Positions 11,936-23,211 are shown, numbered from the stretch's first letter. The stretch is DNA of 64,000 nt from Mermis nigrescens (GCA_036768485.1 JAVLUZ010000848.1:496001-560000), one strand, 5' to 3'. Notes: generated by a model not told the origin, from the letters alone. Translations and numbers: made by a program.

Positions 11936-11940
11936 CGGGC

Positions 11941-12640
11941 TTATATAAATGTTTTAACATGCTCTCTGCCACTGCTAATGCAGTGGCCGGTGCCAGGACG
12001 GGGACCTGGGCATGTATCAGCACAATTTTTGTTTTTTTGTTTTTTCTTGTGTTTGTTTATTTTTTTTTCAGCAAAACTATACCACCCGTGTTTTGACTAC
12101 CAATCAGCACTTGCTCTTTTCAGCAAGAACCGGCAGTCAGGCGAGAACAAAACAAAATAGTAACCATCACACATGGGAAGAGGTGGTTTGGAAGTTATGC
12201 AAACCCCAGAAGTTGAAATAACCCCCCCTCCAGAATTCAAATTTTGAAAATTTTTTTTGCTTTTTCAGCAATTTTTTGATGCCATTGGATAGTGCTCAAT
12301 GAGAAACGTCGAAATATGGTGTTTCATTTGCCATACAACCACATTTAAGACCATTTTTTGACCTTTAAATTTTTTTTCAACCCCACCTCTCTCCAGAATT
12401 TTGGTGCTGCCCACCTATGGTAACCATGACTGCTACATGAACAAAACAAATTGACATTTTGTCCGGTCACACAATTTTTCAGACGGGTACTGGCCAGAGG
12501 AACAAAATAAACAAAAAATGATGGTCAGAGGCTTAAATAATAAAATAAGGCACTGTGGTAAACAAAAAACATGCAGAAAAAAACTGAAAGCCGTACAGCA
12601 CAGTAGAGAAATTGAGCTTTACAACACGTTTATTGTAAAC
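11941..12640 (-). mobile_element. Terminal part of Polinton relic 2 with a MITE-M
   Basis: Mirror image of 5490-5981: 'cttatataaatgttttaacatgc', the 'ccactgc.aatgcagtg' inverted repeat, then sequence leading back to the pPolB 3' end. A MITE-M occupies 12168-12419. The non-coding part includes the same 'ctctggccagtaccc' words as relic 1. Confidence 0.8.
12168..12419 (+). mobile_element. MITE-M copy with verifiable empty site
   Basis: A 252-bp copy between perfect 8-bp repeats GTAACCAT (12160-12167 and 12420-12427). Relic 1 preserves the empty site inverted at 5742-5757. Relic 3 carries a MITE-M at the same site (23563-24056), so relics 2 and 3 share this insertion by descent. Confidence 0.88.
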
Positions 12641-13552
12641 AATTTTATAATTCTTCAATGTGTCTTCTGTCACAATAGTGTGGTTAGGGCAAGCGTCAAA
12701 TTTGCAAAAAATATACAACTTTTTCAACAGTATAGTTGTCCTGTACAAACATTTTGACCATTTTTAGTAATGAGTAAAAGTTAATTTTTGTGGCAGTTGC
12801 TGATGAGACTGTGAGGCCACATACTTCTATATGGTAATAAAATCTACCATCTTTTGCAGAGCGTACCTTGTACACGTAGTTTTTGGGGCCTCCGCATATG
12901 AATTCTGTAATGTAGCTGCCTTTGCCATACTCCTTTAATTCATCAGTCATATTTCCTAAATACAACCCTATAGGCACTTGATACTCATCTTTTCCCATTG
13001 CGCTTTTGAATATGACACTGTCTGTGTCAAAATATAGGACACAATTGCCTAGCTTTTCTAAATGCTCAGATAGCCTTTGTCACACTGGAGTAGTTATATA
13101 AGCTGCAAGCACGGGGTTTGTATTTCCCATCACATTGGCGAATTTGTCTTCCTTTGCTTGTGTAACAGCCATCAGATTTTGGTTGATGGCGTTAATTGAG
13201 TATATTACATTTGAAGGGTCGAAAATTAGGTCAAAGTATAGTGCAGGATTGGTGAAAAATGACTTTTTTTGACATATCATTTCTTTCCCCAAAATATCCC
13301 CAGAAAGAGTTTAACATGAGTTTACTTAATGACCTAAGTCCTGGGTTTTTTGTAATTTTCATAGAATCCAACTTGATTCCTTCGTCATCTTTGTATTCTT
13401 GAACGTGTCTTTCTTTGTCTTCCTCCGATTTCATCCATGAAGGCGATCTGTTGGATTCTTGTTTTAGTTTCATGAATTTATTAATATAGAAGATGAAGCG
13501 ACCACCGTTTGGGTTGTTTATTCTATCATATTGCTCTGTTCATAGTGCCATA

Positions 13553-13813
13553 CATACGTGGACAGCAAGAAAAGTCTGGGGTTGCATGATTTTTTGAAGG
13601 TCAAAAAATGGCCCTAAAAATGGTGGTATGGCAAAAACACCATTTTTTGACGTTTCTCATCAAGCACTATCCATTGGCATCAAAAAATTGCAGAAAAAAC
13701 GAAAAAAATTTCCAAAAATTGAATTCTGGGGGGTATTTGGATTTCTGGGGAGGGTGTATTTTGGTTCCTGGGAGTGCATACCTCCCAAACCCCCATCCCT
13801 ACGCCCAGGTGTG
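13553..13813 (-). mobile_element. MITE-M copy inside pPolB relic 2
   Basis: A 261-bp copy between perfect 8-bp repeats GTGCCATA (13545-13552 and 13814-13821). It interrupts the pPolB codons just after 'EIYEIWH'. Relic 3 has a MITE-M at the same codon (25192-25452), and relic 1 keeps a truncated one (4470-4568). Confidence 0.88.
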
Positions 13814-14526
13814 GTGCCATATCTCATATATTTCCATTATTTTGTAGCCCAATTTTAGCACTTTGTACACCTTGAACATCATCCATGCTCCCACTATTGC
13901 GTGTCCTTCATCATTGTGTTTGCCTTGTTTTTGATGCAATTCAGCGCATGTTCTTCATAGCGGAAAATATAACTTTTCACTAAATCTACAGGGCAATAAT
14001 GGATGATACAGATTATGGGGTGGAAGGATTTTTTTATATAATTAAGCCTTCATAGAGTCGACTTTGAGCTGTGATATTGGTAAAATTTTTCAGTGAAAAT
14101 TTGTGGGTAGCCAATAGGGATGTGCCGGTTAACCGGAATTGGAACTGGCTGGAACCAACCATTTTTTTGGAACCGGAACCAAGAACCAATTTTTTGATTT
14201 TCCAAGAACCGGAACCGATTTTCTGATTTCTAAGAACCAGAACCGGAACCGGAACTGATCTTTTTTGGAGTCGGTTATCGCTTCTTCAAAAGTAGAGTCA
14301 AAAATCGAAGTTCATAAAACTTAGTGAAGACATGAAGCAGCAATTCAATCTTTTATTACCCAAATGTTTACAGATTAAAACTTAGCATGCAAATTTTGTT
14401 ACGGGTAAATTATATTTTAAAAATAACAGTCGTTCTGCTTTTTTGCCATGTAGCCTGTTTCTGAGAGTGTCGTAAATGATTCTAGCGCAACTGAACAGCT
14501 GTTCCGATGGAACACTTGTAGCTGGC

Positions 14527-15520
14527 GCTGCAGAGCAGGGGCGGATTCAATGATGGGGGGGGGCGGGGCGGTTGCTCCCCCTTTGGCCAAAAATATTTGG
14601 CGATATAAAGAATTGATATGCAATTTGCAATGATTTTTGTCCATCAGTGACCATAATTTCTGAAATTTTTCCGCTGCTACGCGTCGAATGATACCTATTA
14701 ATGACATTTATTTACTTTCTTGGCGACCTGGAAGCCATTTTCTGTTCATGTAGGTTTCAGGGCAGCAGAAACATCCATTTTTGCATAGTTTTCTTCTATT
14801 TTCAATTAAAAATTCCTATCTTTTGCATCAAATGCTATAAATACAGGAAATCAAGCTATAAATCATGCTTCTAGACGTCCATCTGCCTTAATTTGACAAA
14901 TTTTCCGGTGCTTTGCGCCACGGTCAAACATTTTTCCCAATGTACAAAGACTTTTTGGGACCGTCTTTGTACATGTACAAAGATTTTTGGAGAGACAAAA
15001 ATTACAAAAAAGGTTCAAAATTCGCAGAAATTTACAGCGCTCCGCGTTGAAATGAGTGATTGTGTGTTCCATTTATCTTTATTATGGCAGAAATTGCATT
15101 TTGGAAGGAAAAATGTCAAAATTTTTGGCGTTTTGCGCTGTTTTAAAAGGATTCTTAGTGATTTTTGCCCTTAGAGACCCATAAATTAGCTAAAATACAC
15201 TACCAAAAGTCAGACAACTCTGTTTTAACCACAGAAAAATTGCCACTGTACCATATTGTAGTACCCGAGAGTTTGTGTGTACACAATGTTTAAAGACTCT
15301 TGGGGATCATCTTTGTACATGTACAAACGGACCTTGTACAAAAAAAATACTGCTTCACGCCAGATTTTTGTAAAAATCAAAGAATTTTAGTGATTTTTTC
15401 GCACAAAGTTGTCGAGAATTTTAAAATTTCAAGAAAAAATATTGCGTCAAAAGTGATTTTATGTAAAAGTATACATTGTAAAACACCAAAAAAACGCTGT
15501 TTCGCGCATTAAGGGCAAAT
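14527..15520. repeat. Repeat B block inside hAT 1
   Basis: Modules shared with 18870-20400 and 1-215: 'ttggccaaaaatatttggc', 'tgtacaaagactttttggg' + 'accgtctttgtacatgtac', and hairpins of the GGCGCTTTGCGCC type. The order of modules differs between copies, so the repeat is itself composite. Confidence 0.7.
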
Positions 15521-15549
15521 TTCTGGACCTATTTCTGACTGTTTTCGGA

Positions 15550-15656
15550 AAAGTTGGGATACTACTCCCTTAGGCTGCAAGATACTGCTTAACTATAGAT
15601 GCAAGAATTGGCAAATTCTGTGACTTCTCTTTCCACCATTGCAACAGATCTTTGTC
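15550..15656 (-). pseudogene. hAT transposase C-terminal (hATC) remnant
   Basis: The minus strand reads 'DLLQWWKEKSQNLPILASI' then 'VKQYLAA', a stop codon, then 'GSSIPTF'. This fits the hAT C-terminal dimerisation domain: the L-x-WW signature, then a Y-L segment, then S-S-x-P. The in-frame TAA and the absence of the rest of the transposase show it is dead. It lies inside the hAT element at 14115-16028 and supports that assignment. Confidence 0.85.
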
Positions 15657-16168
15657 GTGAATTAAGCATTTTGATTTAGTATAAGCCTCCAGTTAAGAAA
15701 CACATAGATAATATTCAGTGATTTATAAGTAAATTGTCAAGTAGACATAAAACTTGTTTGAACGTGCAGTTGCCAGATTGAAAGGACTTCCTGAATAATT
15801 TATCTTTTGATTACATTGTCATACGTTCCGGTGAAGTCAGGCTATCAATAGCGTACATACTTTAACACAGGAACCAAGAACCGGAAGCAGAACCGATGGT
15901 TCTCTAGTTGAAGAACTGGAACCGGAACCGACGGTTTCAACTTATGCAAGAAGCGGAACCGGAACCAAAGTTCTTGTTTTCCAAGCGGAACCGATTCTTT
16001 TGAAAAACCTGGAACCGGAACATCCCTAGTAGCCAATATGGTACAAAGCTGTATTTACTCATGGTCCGGTATAGGCTGCACATATCTGTGTATATTATAT
16101 GCTGTAACAGTTTGCTGTTCTCATTGTGTTTTATTTTCTTGAATAAGCTTATTGCATTTGTGTGACCA

Positions 16169-16418
16169 CAACACCTGGGCATGGGGAGGGGGTTTGGGGG
16201 TTTACTATGCATCCCTCCTCCCAAGAAACCAAAATACCCCACCAAAAATCAAAATACCCCCTGAATTCAATTTTTGAAAATTTTTTTCAATTTTTTTCGC
16301 AATTTTTTATCTTGATGAGAAAGGTCAAAAAATGGTGTTTTTTACGCCATACCACCATTTTTTGACCTTCAAAAAATCTCGCATCCCCCTGCCAGAATTT
16401 TCTTGCTGCCCGCATATG
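16169..16418 (+). mobile_element. MITE-M copy at a deletion in pPolB relic 2
   Basis: Complete-looking ends (ACACCTGGGC ... TTGCTGCCCGCATATG), but the flanks do not form an 8-bp duplication. The left flank is pPolB palm sequence and the right flank is pPolB N-terminal sequence, so a deletion has removed the region between and the original flank. Confidence 0.8.
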
Positions 16419-17228
16419 ATTGCAGCCTACAATGCTTGCAGCTCAGGTATGCCGCAAGGGCCCACATGATCTTTAAGACCAGCTTTAGTCAAAAGTTCTA
16501 GTGCTGCCTTGTGTTGTCCTTTTCTTTTGCTAAATCACATGGGCACATATGTTTATATTTAGATTTTAAACTTATCTCATCAGGCTTTTCCAAATGCAAG
16601 GTTCATGCTTTTGCTACAACTAATGCTCTGGGTGAACATAAATCATCACTGTTTTTGATTTTTACAAAGCAGCGTTTTGCTTTCATTTCTTTTTCCAAAT
16701 TTATATAACCATTGTTTATGCTGACCTGAGCCACTCGAGGGGCTAACCTGTACTATTTTTATCGGCGTTTCTGGTTCTTGCAGACGCACTTCTTCATTTG
16801 ATTGTAGAATGCATTCAATAGTATGTACAATTTGCTCGCTTTTTGGAAAGGCACGATTGCCGGTTGTTTAAGTGTTGGGTGTGTAATTTGCAGGCCCACC
16901 ATGTCAGTCATACTTGAGCCATCTAAAATCTGTGTGATTGCGCTGTCAAAAACTTTAGCCAAATTTTTCCCAAATTGAGTTGGTCCAGATTTTTACAGTT
17001 GAATATGTAGGTGCGCCCTTTGGTGTTGAAGCGTTTGATTTTTGCATTTCTGGCTTCCCCAGCTTGTAAACATCTTGCATTTCTTCATCCAATTTGTACC
17101 ACATGTCTTGTGTTGAAAGATCTTCCATTTCAATGTCCGAAGCCATTTCAATAAGTAAAAAAGAGCAGAAGTTGAAAAGTTCAAAAGAGCATTAATTTTG
17201 GAGAATGATTTTTTCTTGCCTGCTCTCT

Positions 17229-17240
17229 CCTTTTATACCT
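17229..17240 (-). promoter_or_regulatory. TATA box upstream of pPolB relic 2
   Basis: Minus strand GGTATAAAAGG lies about 85-90 bases upstream of the first Met of the relic 2 N-terminus (17146). It is a good TATA match, probably the old pPolB promoter. Confidence 0.45.
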
Positions 17241-18550
17241 TCTGAGATAAGACTTCTGTTGGTATCAGTGAAACCCATAATTTCTAGTTTTTATAAGTGT
17301 TTTGTTTTAAAAATAGAACCCCTGATGACTCATCATCTGCAAGTCAATGTGCAGTCAACCAAGATAGTTGATGATCTGAACAAAATTAGAACATAAGCAT
17401 GGGGGTACGCTGCTAACTACTTATGCAAATCAAAATTAATTCTTTCCACCCATCCTGGATAACCAACTAAGCATTAAAAAATTGGCGTTTAGCGCCTTTG
17501 TGTAGTAGTATGACCCCATTGTAGATGCTTAGCACTACATGGAGGCTCTATGTTTAAGCATGTGCTATGCTTAAGCACAGAGGTGCTGAAGAGTCCAGGA
17601 ATACTACTGTTCATATCATTGACTTAAAAATCGGGAAAAATTTACAAAATTTGAGATGTGGGAGGACTTTTGGATTCTAAAGGGCAAGAGCTCCATGCCC
17701 AATGTTGCATGATGTACTTGACTGAATTATTTTCTGCATGTGTTAAAAGTTTTTGTGCTTTATATCGCCTATTACCTTATTAAGGCCATTGCCGTATACA
17801 AATAAAAGGATAGAGCAATGACTGTTTCTGCTTCTTATTTCCAAGATCTTGAGTAGTTTCTGTTTTTTTTTGAAATGATGTTTAGCAGGCTTGCACAGCA
17901 TGAGAAGTTGGGGGAAAGAAACTAAGAAATTTTTCAAAAGTGCCTTTTTAAGACTCAAAACCGATGGATAGGCGTTAAAATATTGTTTTTTTGGCGTTTC
18001 TGACAATTCTTCAGCTACTAGAGCATGGAAGTTTACAAAAATTTTAACAAGATTCGAAAAAATTTGTGTCAATTTAACAAAAGTCAAAAAACTAGTATGT
18101 TAAATTGTGCAACATGCCTAAATTTGTACACTACAGATTTGAAAGATTGCTAAGAATGATAGTACATTTTCTACAAATATTTTTGAAAATCGCTGAATCT
18201 GGGGAAATTTTAGGGGTCATGTACACTTGTTGAAGTTGAAAACCCCTGTAGATTATGGTTGACCCCAATCCTACTTTTAGTAATATTTTTTTGTATTTTG
18301 TAGGGGATGCAAAGGATTAAGTGGTGGTCTTCAAAATTTCTTTTTATATTTGAAATATATTTGCATAAGTAATTTATTGAAAAGTAAAATGAGGCTTTAA
18401 TAAAACTTAGAGTTAGAAAAATGAATGCTAGCTAAATGATGACATTGCTGACAAAACGTTCACATACATGTACTTGTAGGCCCATGCATAGCTGATTAAT
18501 TTTTTGTACATTGATACTATATATTTTATATAATGTTTTCATATATATGC
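17240..18550. other. No gene seen
   Basis: AT-rich non-coding sequence with short hairpins (e.g. 'ggcgtttagcgcc', about 17467). Small open frames at 17743-18087 (-) have no recognisable domain. Confidence 0.5.
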
Positions 18551-18556
18551 TGATGA

Positions 18557-20632
18557 CAGGGTGGCCACTCACCTGGGAATCCAGGAAAAGCCCGGGAATT
18601 TTTTGGCACCCGGCAAACCCGGAAAAACCCAGGATTTTTGTCAAGAAATTTAGTTTGAACTCAGTTTTTAAAGGCAGGCCAAAAATATTAAGTTAATAGT
18701 ACAATGTTACATTTTTATCACTTTTAGTATCACACTACTCTACATGTTTTTATATTTTATCATGTAGCATTTATTTCCATTTTCTTCTCGCCCATTGTCA
18801 CACTGTTGATTGCAATTTCTGTATTCTCTTTGTTTGATATAGCTAGTAGCTATTTGTATTAGTGTTTGCTAAGATGTTTTTGTAACAGTGTTTTTTTGTA
18901 CTCGGCAAAGATTTTTACCGATGTACAAAGACTTTTTGGGACCGTCTTTGTACATGTACAAAGATTTTTGGGAAGACTAAAATTGCAAAAAAGGTCTGAA
19001 ATTCGCAAAAATTTTTGTTGCTTAGCGCCGAATGGAATAATTGTTTGTTCTATATATCTTTATAATGACAGAAATTGCATTTCAATGGGAAAAATGTCAA
19101 ATTTTTTGGCGCTTTGCGCCATTTCAAGACAATTCTCAGTGATTTTTGCCCTAAGAGACTCAGAAATTAGCTAAAATACCCTATCAAAAGTCTAACAACT
19201 GTGTTTTTTAGAAGTTTTTTTGGAAGACAAAAACTGTAAAAAGATGTAAAATTCTCAAAAATAGTAATTGTTTGTCTTTTGCAGGGGCGGATTTAAGTGG
19301 AGGCGGTGGGGGTGCGGCCACTCCCTCCCATTGGCCAAAAATATTTGGCAAGATAAAGAATGGATAAGTGATTTTCAATGATTTCCGGCCATCAGTGACC
19401 ATAGCTTCTCAAATTTTTCCAGCGCTAGGCGCCGGATGATACCTATTAATGACATTTATTTACTTTTTTGGCAACATGAACGCACATTTTTTTGTATTCT
19501 CCAAAGATTTTTCCCAATGTACAAAGACTTTTTGGGACCGTCTTTGTAGATGTACAAAGATTTTTGGGAAGATGAAAAACCAATTTTCAGGACAACAAAA
19601 ACCCAATTTTTGGTAAGACAAAAACACAATTCTGTAATGAGGAATTGTGTGCATTATATACCTTTATAATAGCACTTATCGCATTTTGAAAGGAAAAATG
19701 TCAAATTTTTTGGCGCTTTGCGCCGTTTTAAGACAATTCTTATTGATTTTTGCCCTCATAAAACCATGAATTAGCCGAAATACACTACCAAAGGTCAAAC
19801 AACTCTGTTTTTACCACACTAAAGTCGCTATCGTACTACATCATAGTATCCAAAAATTTGTGTGTACAAAATGTACAAAGACCTTTAGGGACCATCTTTG
19901 TATATGTACAAACGGACCTTGTACAAAAAAACACTGCCTGGAAGCCATTTTCTGTTCATGTAGGTTTCAAAACAATTTTAACATCTATTTTTGCATAGTC
20001 TTCTTCTATTTTCAATTAAAAATTTCGATGTTTTGCATCAGGTGCTATAAATACAGGAAATTAAGCAGTAAATCATGCTTCTAGACGTCTATCCGCCTTA
20101 ATTTCACAAATTTTTTGGCGCTTTGCGCCAGATTTTTGTTGAAGTCAAAGAAATTTAATAATTTTTTTGCACAAAATTGTCTATTATTTTAAAATTTTTA
20201 ATATATATATATATCTTCAAAATTAGTCAATTTAAAAATGAGCCGTTTTGAGCTGTTTTAAAAAATGAGCCGTTTTGAGTCAATTTTTAGTAATCTTTGT
20301 CGTGAGAAACCTATAAATTAACACTACCAAAAATCAAAAACGCTGTTTTGCCCCACTAAAATTGCTACTGTACTATATTATACGCTGTGAGAACTGCTAT
20401 CAACAACTTTTAGCATCATTGAAAAAGAAATTATGATTTTTCCAAAACGTTTCGTGTAGTATTTGCATTTGTTTGATTAAAAGTTGCTTGTGTCTTATCC
20501 TTTTTCATGTTCTTATCATGACACTTCTTTGTATATAGTGTGCATTTAGAGCATGCTTTAAAACCGGGAAATTGTCCGTAAATCACCTGGGGAACCCGGG
20601 AATTTTATTTTGGGAAACCAGTGGCCACCCTG
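18557..20632. mobile_element. hAT-like element, CAGGGTGGCCACT ends
   Basis: 2076 bp with inverted ends CAGGGTGGCCACT, and subterminal 'cacctggg' and 'cccgggaatttt' words in mirrored positions. It is flanked by TGATGA (18551-18556 and 20633-20638). The ends look like hAT, but only 6 bp of duplication can be read instead of 8. The inside is repeat B (about 18870-20400). No transposase is recognisable. Confidence 0.75.
18870..20400. repeat. Repeat B block inside hAT-like element 2
   Basis: Three TTTGTACATGTACAAA-type modules (about 18920-18970, 19515-19565, 19870-19925), several GGCGCTTTGCGCC hairpins (about 19108, 19711, 20117) and a 'caggggcggattta' terminus-like word (19282), all shared with 14527-15520. 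A (TA)n run is near 20200. Confidence 0.7.
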
Positions 20633-20956
20633 TGATGACTTATTCAATTTTCTTGTTATAGTATCTCATTTTTGTGTATTATCTACAATGTATTATGAAC
20701 AAGCCAAATCGAGTACCAGATGGATCAAACAAAAAAGTAAGCAGTTCACAATGAGTAGAACAGTATGTTTAGTCTCAGTTACAAAAATAGTGGACTAATA
20801 ATTTTTAAATTCTTTCCTGTACTGGATGCATGAAATGTCATTATTTAAAATTTCATTTGTGATTAATGTTTCACTCTAAATTTGCTATTTGTGTGCTGTA
20901 AGTGGCCTTAAGCGCTTTGCAATGAGTGTCAAACTGAGCATATAGGCCTATGCCCA

Positions 20957-21070
20957 ATGAGCCGGCTAATTTCATGCTTTAGATGCAGTAACCCAGATCA
21001 TCATGTTGATGAATGTCCGCTGTGTTGCAGAAAGACAATGCAAACTCAATTGACAAGAAAGGCCCATTAG
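20957..21070 (+). pseudogene. Retroelement Gag zinc-knuckle remnant
   Basis: A 37-codon open stretch contains CFRCSNPDHHVDEC, an exact C-x2-C-x4-H-x4-C zinc knuckle as in retroviral and LTR-retrotransposon nucleocapsid domains, followed by 'PLCC'. No protease or reverse transcriptase follows. It is probably a stranded piece of an LTR retrotransposon, perhaps of the same family as the gag at 22502, but that link is not shown. Confidence 0.6.
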
Positions 21071-21099
21071 GACTTTTGAAAGCAGATGGTTTGGGAAGC

Positions 21100-21940
21100 G
21101 GCAATGGATGAAAAGCTTTATTCATGGTCAGCTAAAGAGCCACTGGAAGTCAGAGCACATGCAAACATTTTTACTTTACACAACTAATGGATTAGTAACA
21201 ACAAGGAATAATATGCAATTTAAAAAAGTGAAAAAATCCTCCCTTTCTATTTATATGCATATGGAGTCAAACCTGTATTAAAAATAATATTTTGGGGCTG
21301 AGAATTTTTAAGTCAGATATTTTTGTGTGAACATGTACTATATAACAAGGCATTTCTAAATATGGGATGGGTAGCTGAGCCGGCCAGTCAAAAAGGCAAA
21401 AAAGTTAAGATGGCAATTTAACCAGCACTCTGTCGTATTGGATGTATCAAGTGCTGGAAAATTTGTTGCGTAATATAAATAATTTAGGGCTCATTGAAAT
21501 TTGATAAGGAATGACATTTAGAAGTGTATATAACTAATTTAGCTTTAATGAAATTACTTACCCAACTACATTATAATTTTTTATCATTAAATCATTCACA
21601 ATTCAGCTGAACCTGAACAAGAATTTGATAAGTGTTAAAAATTGCTTTTTCAATAATCTGTAATTCACTAGAATTATTATATTGCTATTTAAAATTTAAC
21701 AAATATTTTTCTATGTATTCAGCGCACTGAATAATTTCAGTATTTTGATATCAATATAATATGTGATATTTTCAGTAATATGTGTACTTAGTTCTTAAAC
21801 TTGGATCTTTATTAAATTTAAATTTGAGCGCAGCGTAAAGAGATGATAATAATTTATGCTAATTATATCAATGATACATATGTTATGCAACTCTTATCAA
21901 TCACTCTCTAACTTTTTTGCCACTTTTTCTATTTCTAGTC
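21100..21940. other. No gene seen
   Basis: AT-rich sequence without coding signal or recognisable repeat. Confidence 0.45.
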
Positions 21941-21944
21941 ACAA

Positions 21945-22245
21945 TTGTTGTGTCACAACTTAATATCAAACTTTGTCTATTTCGCACATTTCTCTTGTGC
22001 CTTAGGCAATGCTAGTTGCATTTAATCCGTTTGTATTTTACATGATAATTGTATTTTGAATGTGACTTATTGTCTCATCAGAAAGTTATTTTTGATACAT
22101 GCCTAGGTGAAAGTCATACTCTCCCAGATAGTATATATATGACATGTTTGCCCGGTTAGTTCAGTTCAATGTTCAGAGAGATTTTCTTCCTAAAGTTGTT
22201 TACTCCCGAAAGTAAAACTCTGTTTGTAGGGCCAATATTATGAGT
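21945..22245 (+). mobile_element. Possible 5' LTR / leader of a retrotransposon
   Basis: Sequence before the gag gene contains a TATA-like run (gatagtatatatatga, about 22124-22140), then 'agttcagttcaatgttcaga', and may start at 'tgttgtgtcacaactt' (about 21945). No second LTR is present, because the element is cut at 23060 by Polinton relic 3. The boundaries are guesses. Confidence 0.35.
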
Positions 22246-22501
22246 CCTAATTATTACACTAGAGCAAAGTTACATCAAAGCCACTCAACAGTGAAGAATT
22301 ATTTGACAGCTAAGATACTAAGACATTATCCTTGCGCTGCAGTGACAAACTTGACAAGACTGCTAAAGGGTAGCATATTTTGTTTAATATTATCTGAAGA
22401 TATCTTTCTCTGGTTCAATTCAATCAACGGTAAGCGAGGACTTTTCAAAGATAATTAAAGAAGCTAAGCGAAGTATAACCGTAGCACAACAAAGTGTTAA
22501 A

Positions 22502-23056
22502 ATGCCTCAAAATGAAGCTGATTTTCTAAATGCCACCATAAGTAATGCCTTAGGAGCAGCTATCAGTCCTCTAACTCGAAAAATTAATGTGCTCAATATT
22601 GAAGTCGATAATCTGGGAGATTTACCCAACAATGAGGCTAGAAAGCCCCACATCAGTGCAAACTCTACTTTATTTTTGAGGCCTCCAGCCCCATTTTCTG
22701 GCGCTTTTGGAGAGTCATTTTCAGAATGGACTGGTAAAGACAAAATATTCTTAATTTTGCAAGTCATACCCGAAGAAGATGATATTTGTGAAATTACCTT
22801 CCTAGAATCTAATTTATCTGGAGATGCATTGGCCCCCTTTAAGCAAATTATGCAGCAGGGTAATCCCCCACAAACCTATGGTCAGGTCATAAATGTGATA
22901 AGAAGATATTTTCCTGAAAACCGTGATTACAATATTCAACAACAAATAATTCATGACAGATGGCAGAAAAATTCTGAAACCGTTCTTGAATACTTACAAA
23001 ATTTAAAAAAGTTAGCACGTGCTGCTTATGCTGATTTCAATGATCCTGCATTTTGA
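22502..23056 (+). CDS. LTR-retrotransposon Gag, truncated
   Basis: 184 codons resembling the retrotransposon Gag core (Retrotrans_gag type). A 'FSEWTGKDKIFLILQ' segment is followed by 'LSGDALAPFKQI', 'YGQVINVIRRYFPE', and the closing Q-x-Esv-eY-l-La pattern seen as 'NSETVLEYLQNLKKLARAAY'. Gag forms the particle shell around the element's RNA. The frame ends just before the terminus of Polinton relic 3 (23067), so the C-terminal part, any zinc knuckle and all of pol are missing. A repeated 'gatcctgc' at 23042-23049 and 23057-23064 marks the junction. The start Met is the first in frame. Confidence 0.75.
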   Translation: MPQNEADFLNATISNALGAAISPLTRKINVLNIEVDNLGDLPNNEARKPHISANSTLFLRPPAPFSGAFGESFSEWTGKDKIFLILQVIPEEDDICEITFLESNLSGDALAPFKQIMQQGNPPQTYGQVINVIRRYFPENRDYNIQQQIIHDRWQKNSETVLEYLQNLKKLARAAYADFNDPAF

Positions 23057-23211
23057 TGATCCTGCTAGCTTATATAAATATTTTGACATGCCTCTCCGCC
23101 ACTGCAAGTGCAGTGCCCGGTGATGGGGACATGGCCATGTATTGACACCATTTCTGTTTTTTTATATTTTTTCTTGTTTTTGTTTATTTTTTTTAAGCAA
23201 AACTATGCCAC

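Larger units (their letters stand above)
9007..11940. mobile_element. 2.9-kb transposon with minisatellite inverted ends
   Basis: Both ends read inward as GCYYGCTTCAGAAGTAA followed by a 31-bp minisatellite array, and both are flanked by TTATA (9002-9006 and 11941-11945). The insertion splits the junction between the fold-back and Polinton relic 2: the uninterrupted form 'ctagcttatataaatg' survives inverted at about 5963-5981. Inside are two MITE-M insertions and a Harbinger-like transposase fragment (11624-11403). The superfamily is not certain. The transposase suggests PIF/Harbinger, but the 5-bp repeat is longer than the usual 3-bp TWA. Confidence 0.7.
14115..16028 (-). mobile_element. hAT transposon with perfect 8-bp duplication
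   Basis: 1914 bp, ends TAGGGATGTGCCGG / CCGGAACATCCCTA, flanked by GTAGCCAA (14107-14114 and 16029-16036). Subterminal zones (14127-14275 and 15865-16020) are arrays of GGAACCGGAACC-type units. Inside is repeat B (about 14520-15520, with a CAGGGGCGGATT terminus-like word at 14527) and a hAT transposase remnant (15656-15550). It sits within pPolB relic 2. Superfamily assignment rests on the TIR, the 8-bp duplication and the hATC domain together. Confidence 0.88.
12640..17190 (-). pseudogene. Polinton pPolB relic 2, near full length but gutted
   Basis: Intronless, minus strand, five readable blocks. (1) N-terminus, 17146-16759 (e.g. 'DMVGLQITHPTL'). (2) 16715-16420, with 'CFVKIKNSDDLCSPRALV', the N-terminal domain joint where the other copies have intron 1. 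(3) After MITE-M, 16167-16037, the segment with 'TNAISLFKK' and a degraded motif A (D-x-C-SLY). (4) After the hAT element, 14106-13822, with 'PPHNLYHPLLPCR' and 'LGYKIMEIYEIWH'. (5) After another MITE-M, 13544-12640, with 'KLMLNSFWG' (motif B), DTDS (motif C, about 13010) and the C-terminal block. The exonuclease region is deleted exactly at the MITE at 16169-16418, which has lost its target duplication. Several stops and frameshifts make it non-functional. Confidence 0.9.

Noticed and set aside
13608..13858. Recurring 'MVVWQKHHFLTFLIKHYPLA' type proteins in many places
   Set aside because: They are translations of MITE-M in different frames; target duplications show it is a non-coding element.
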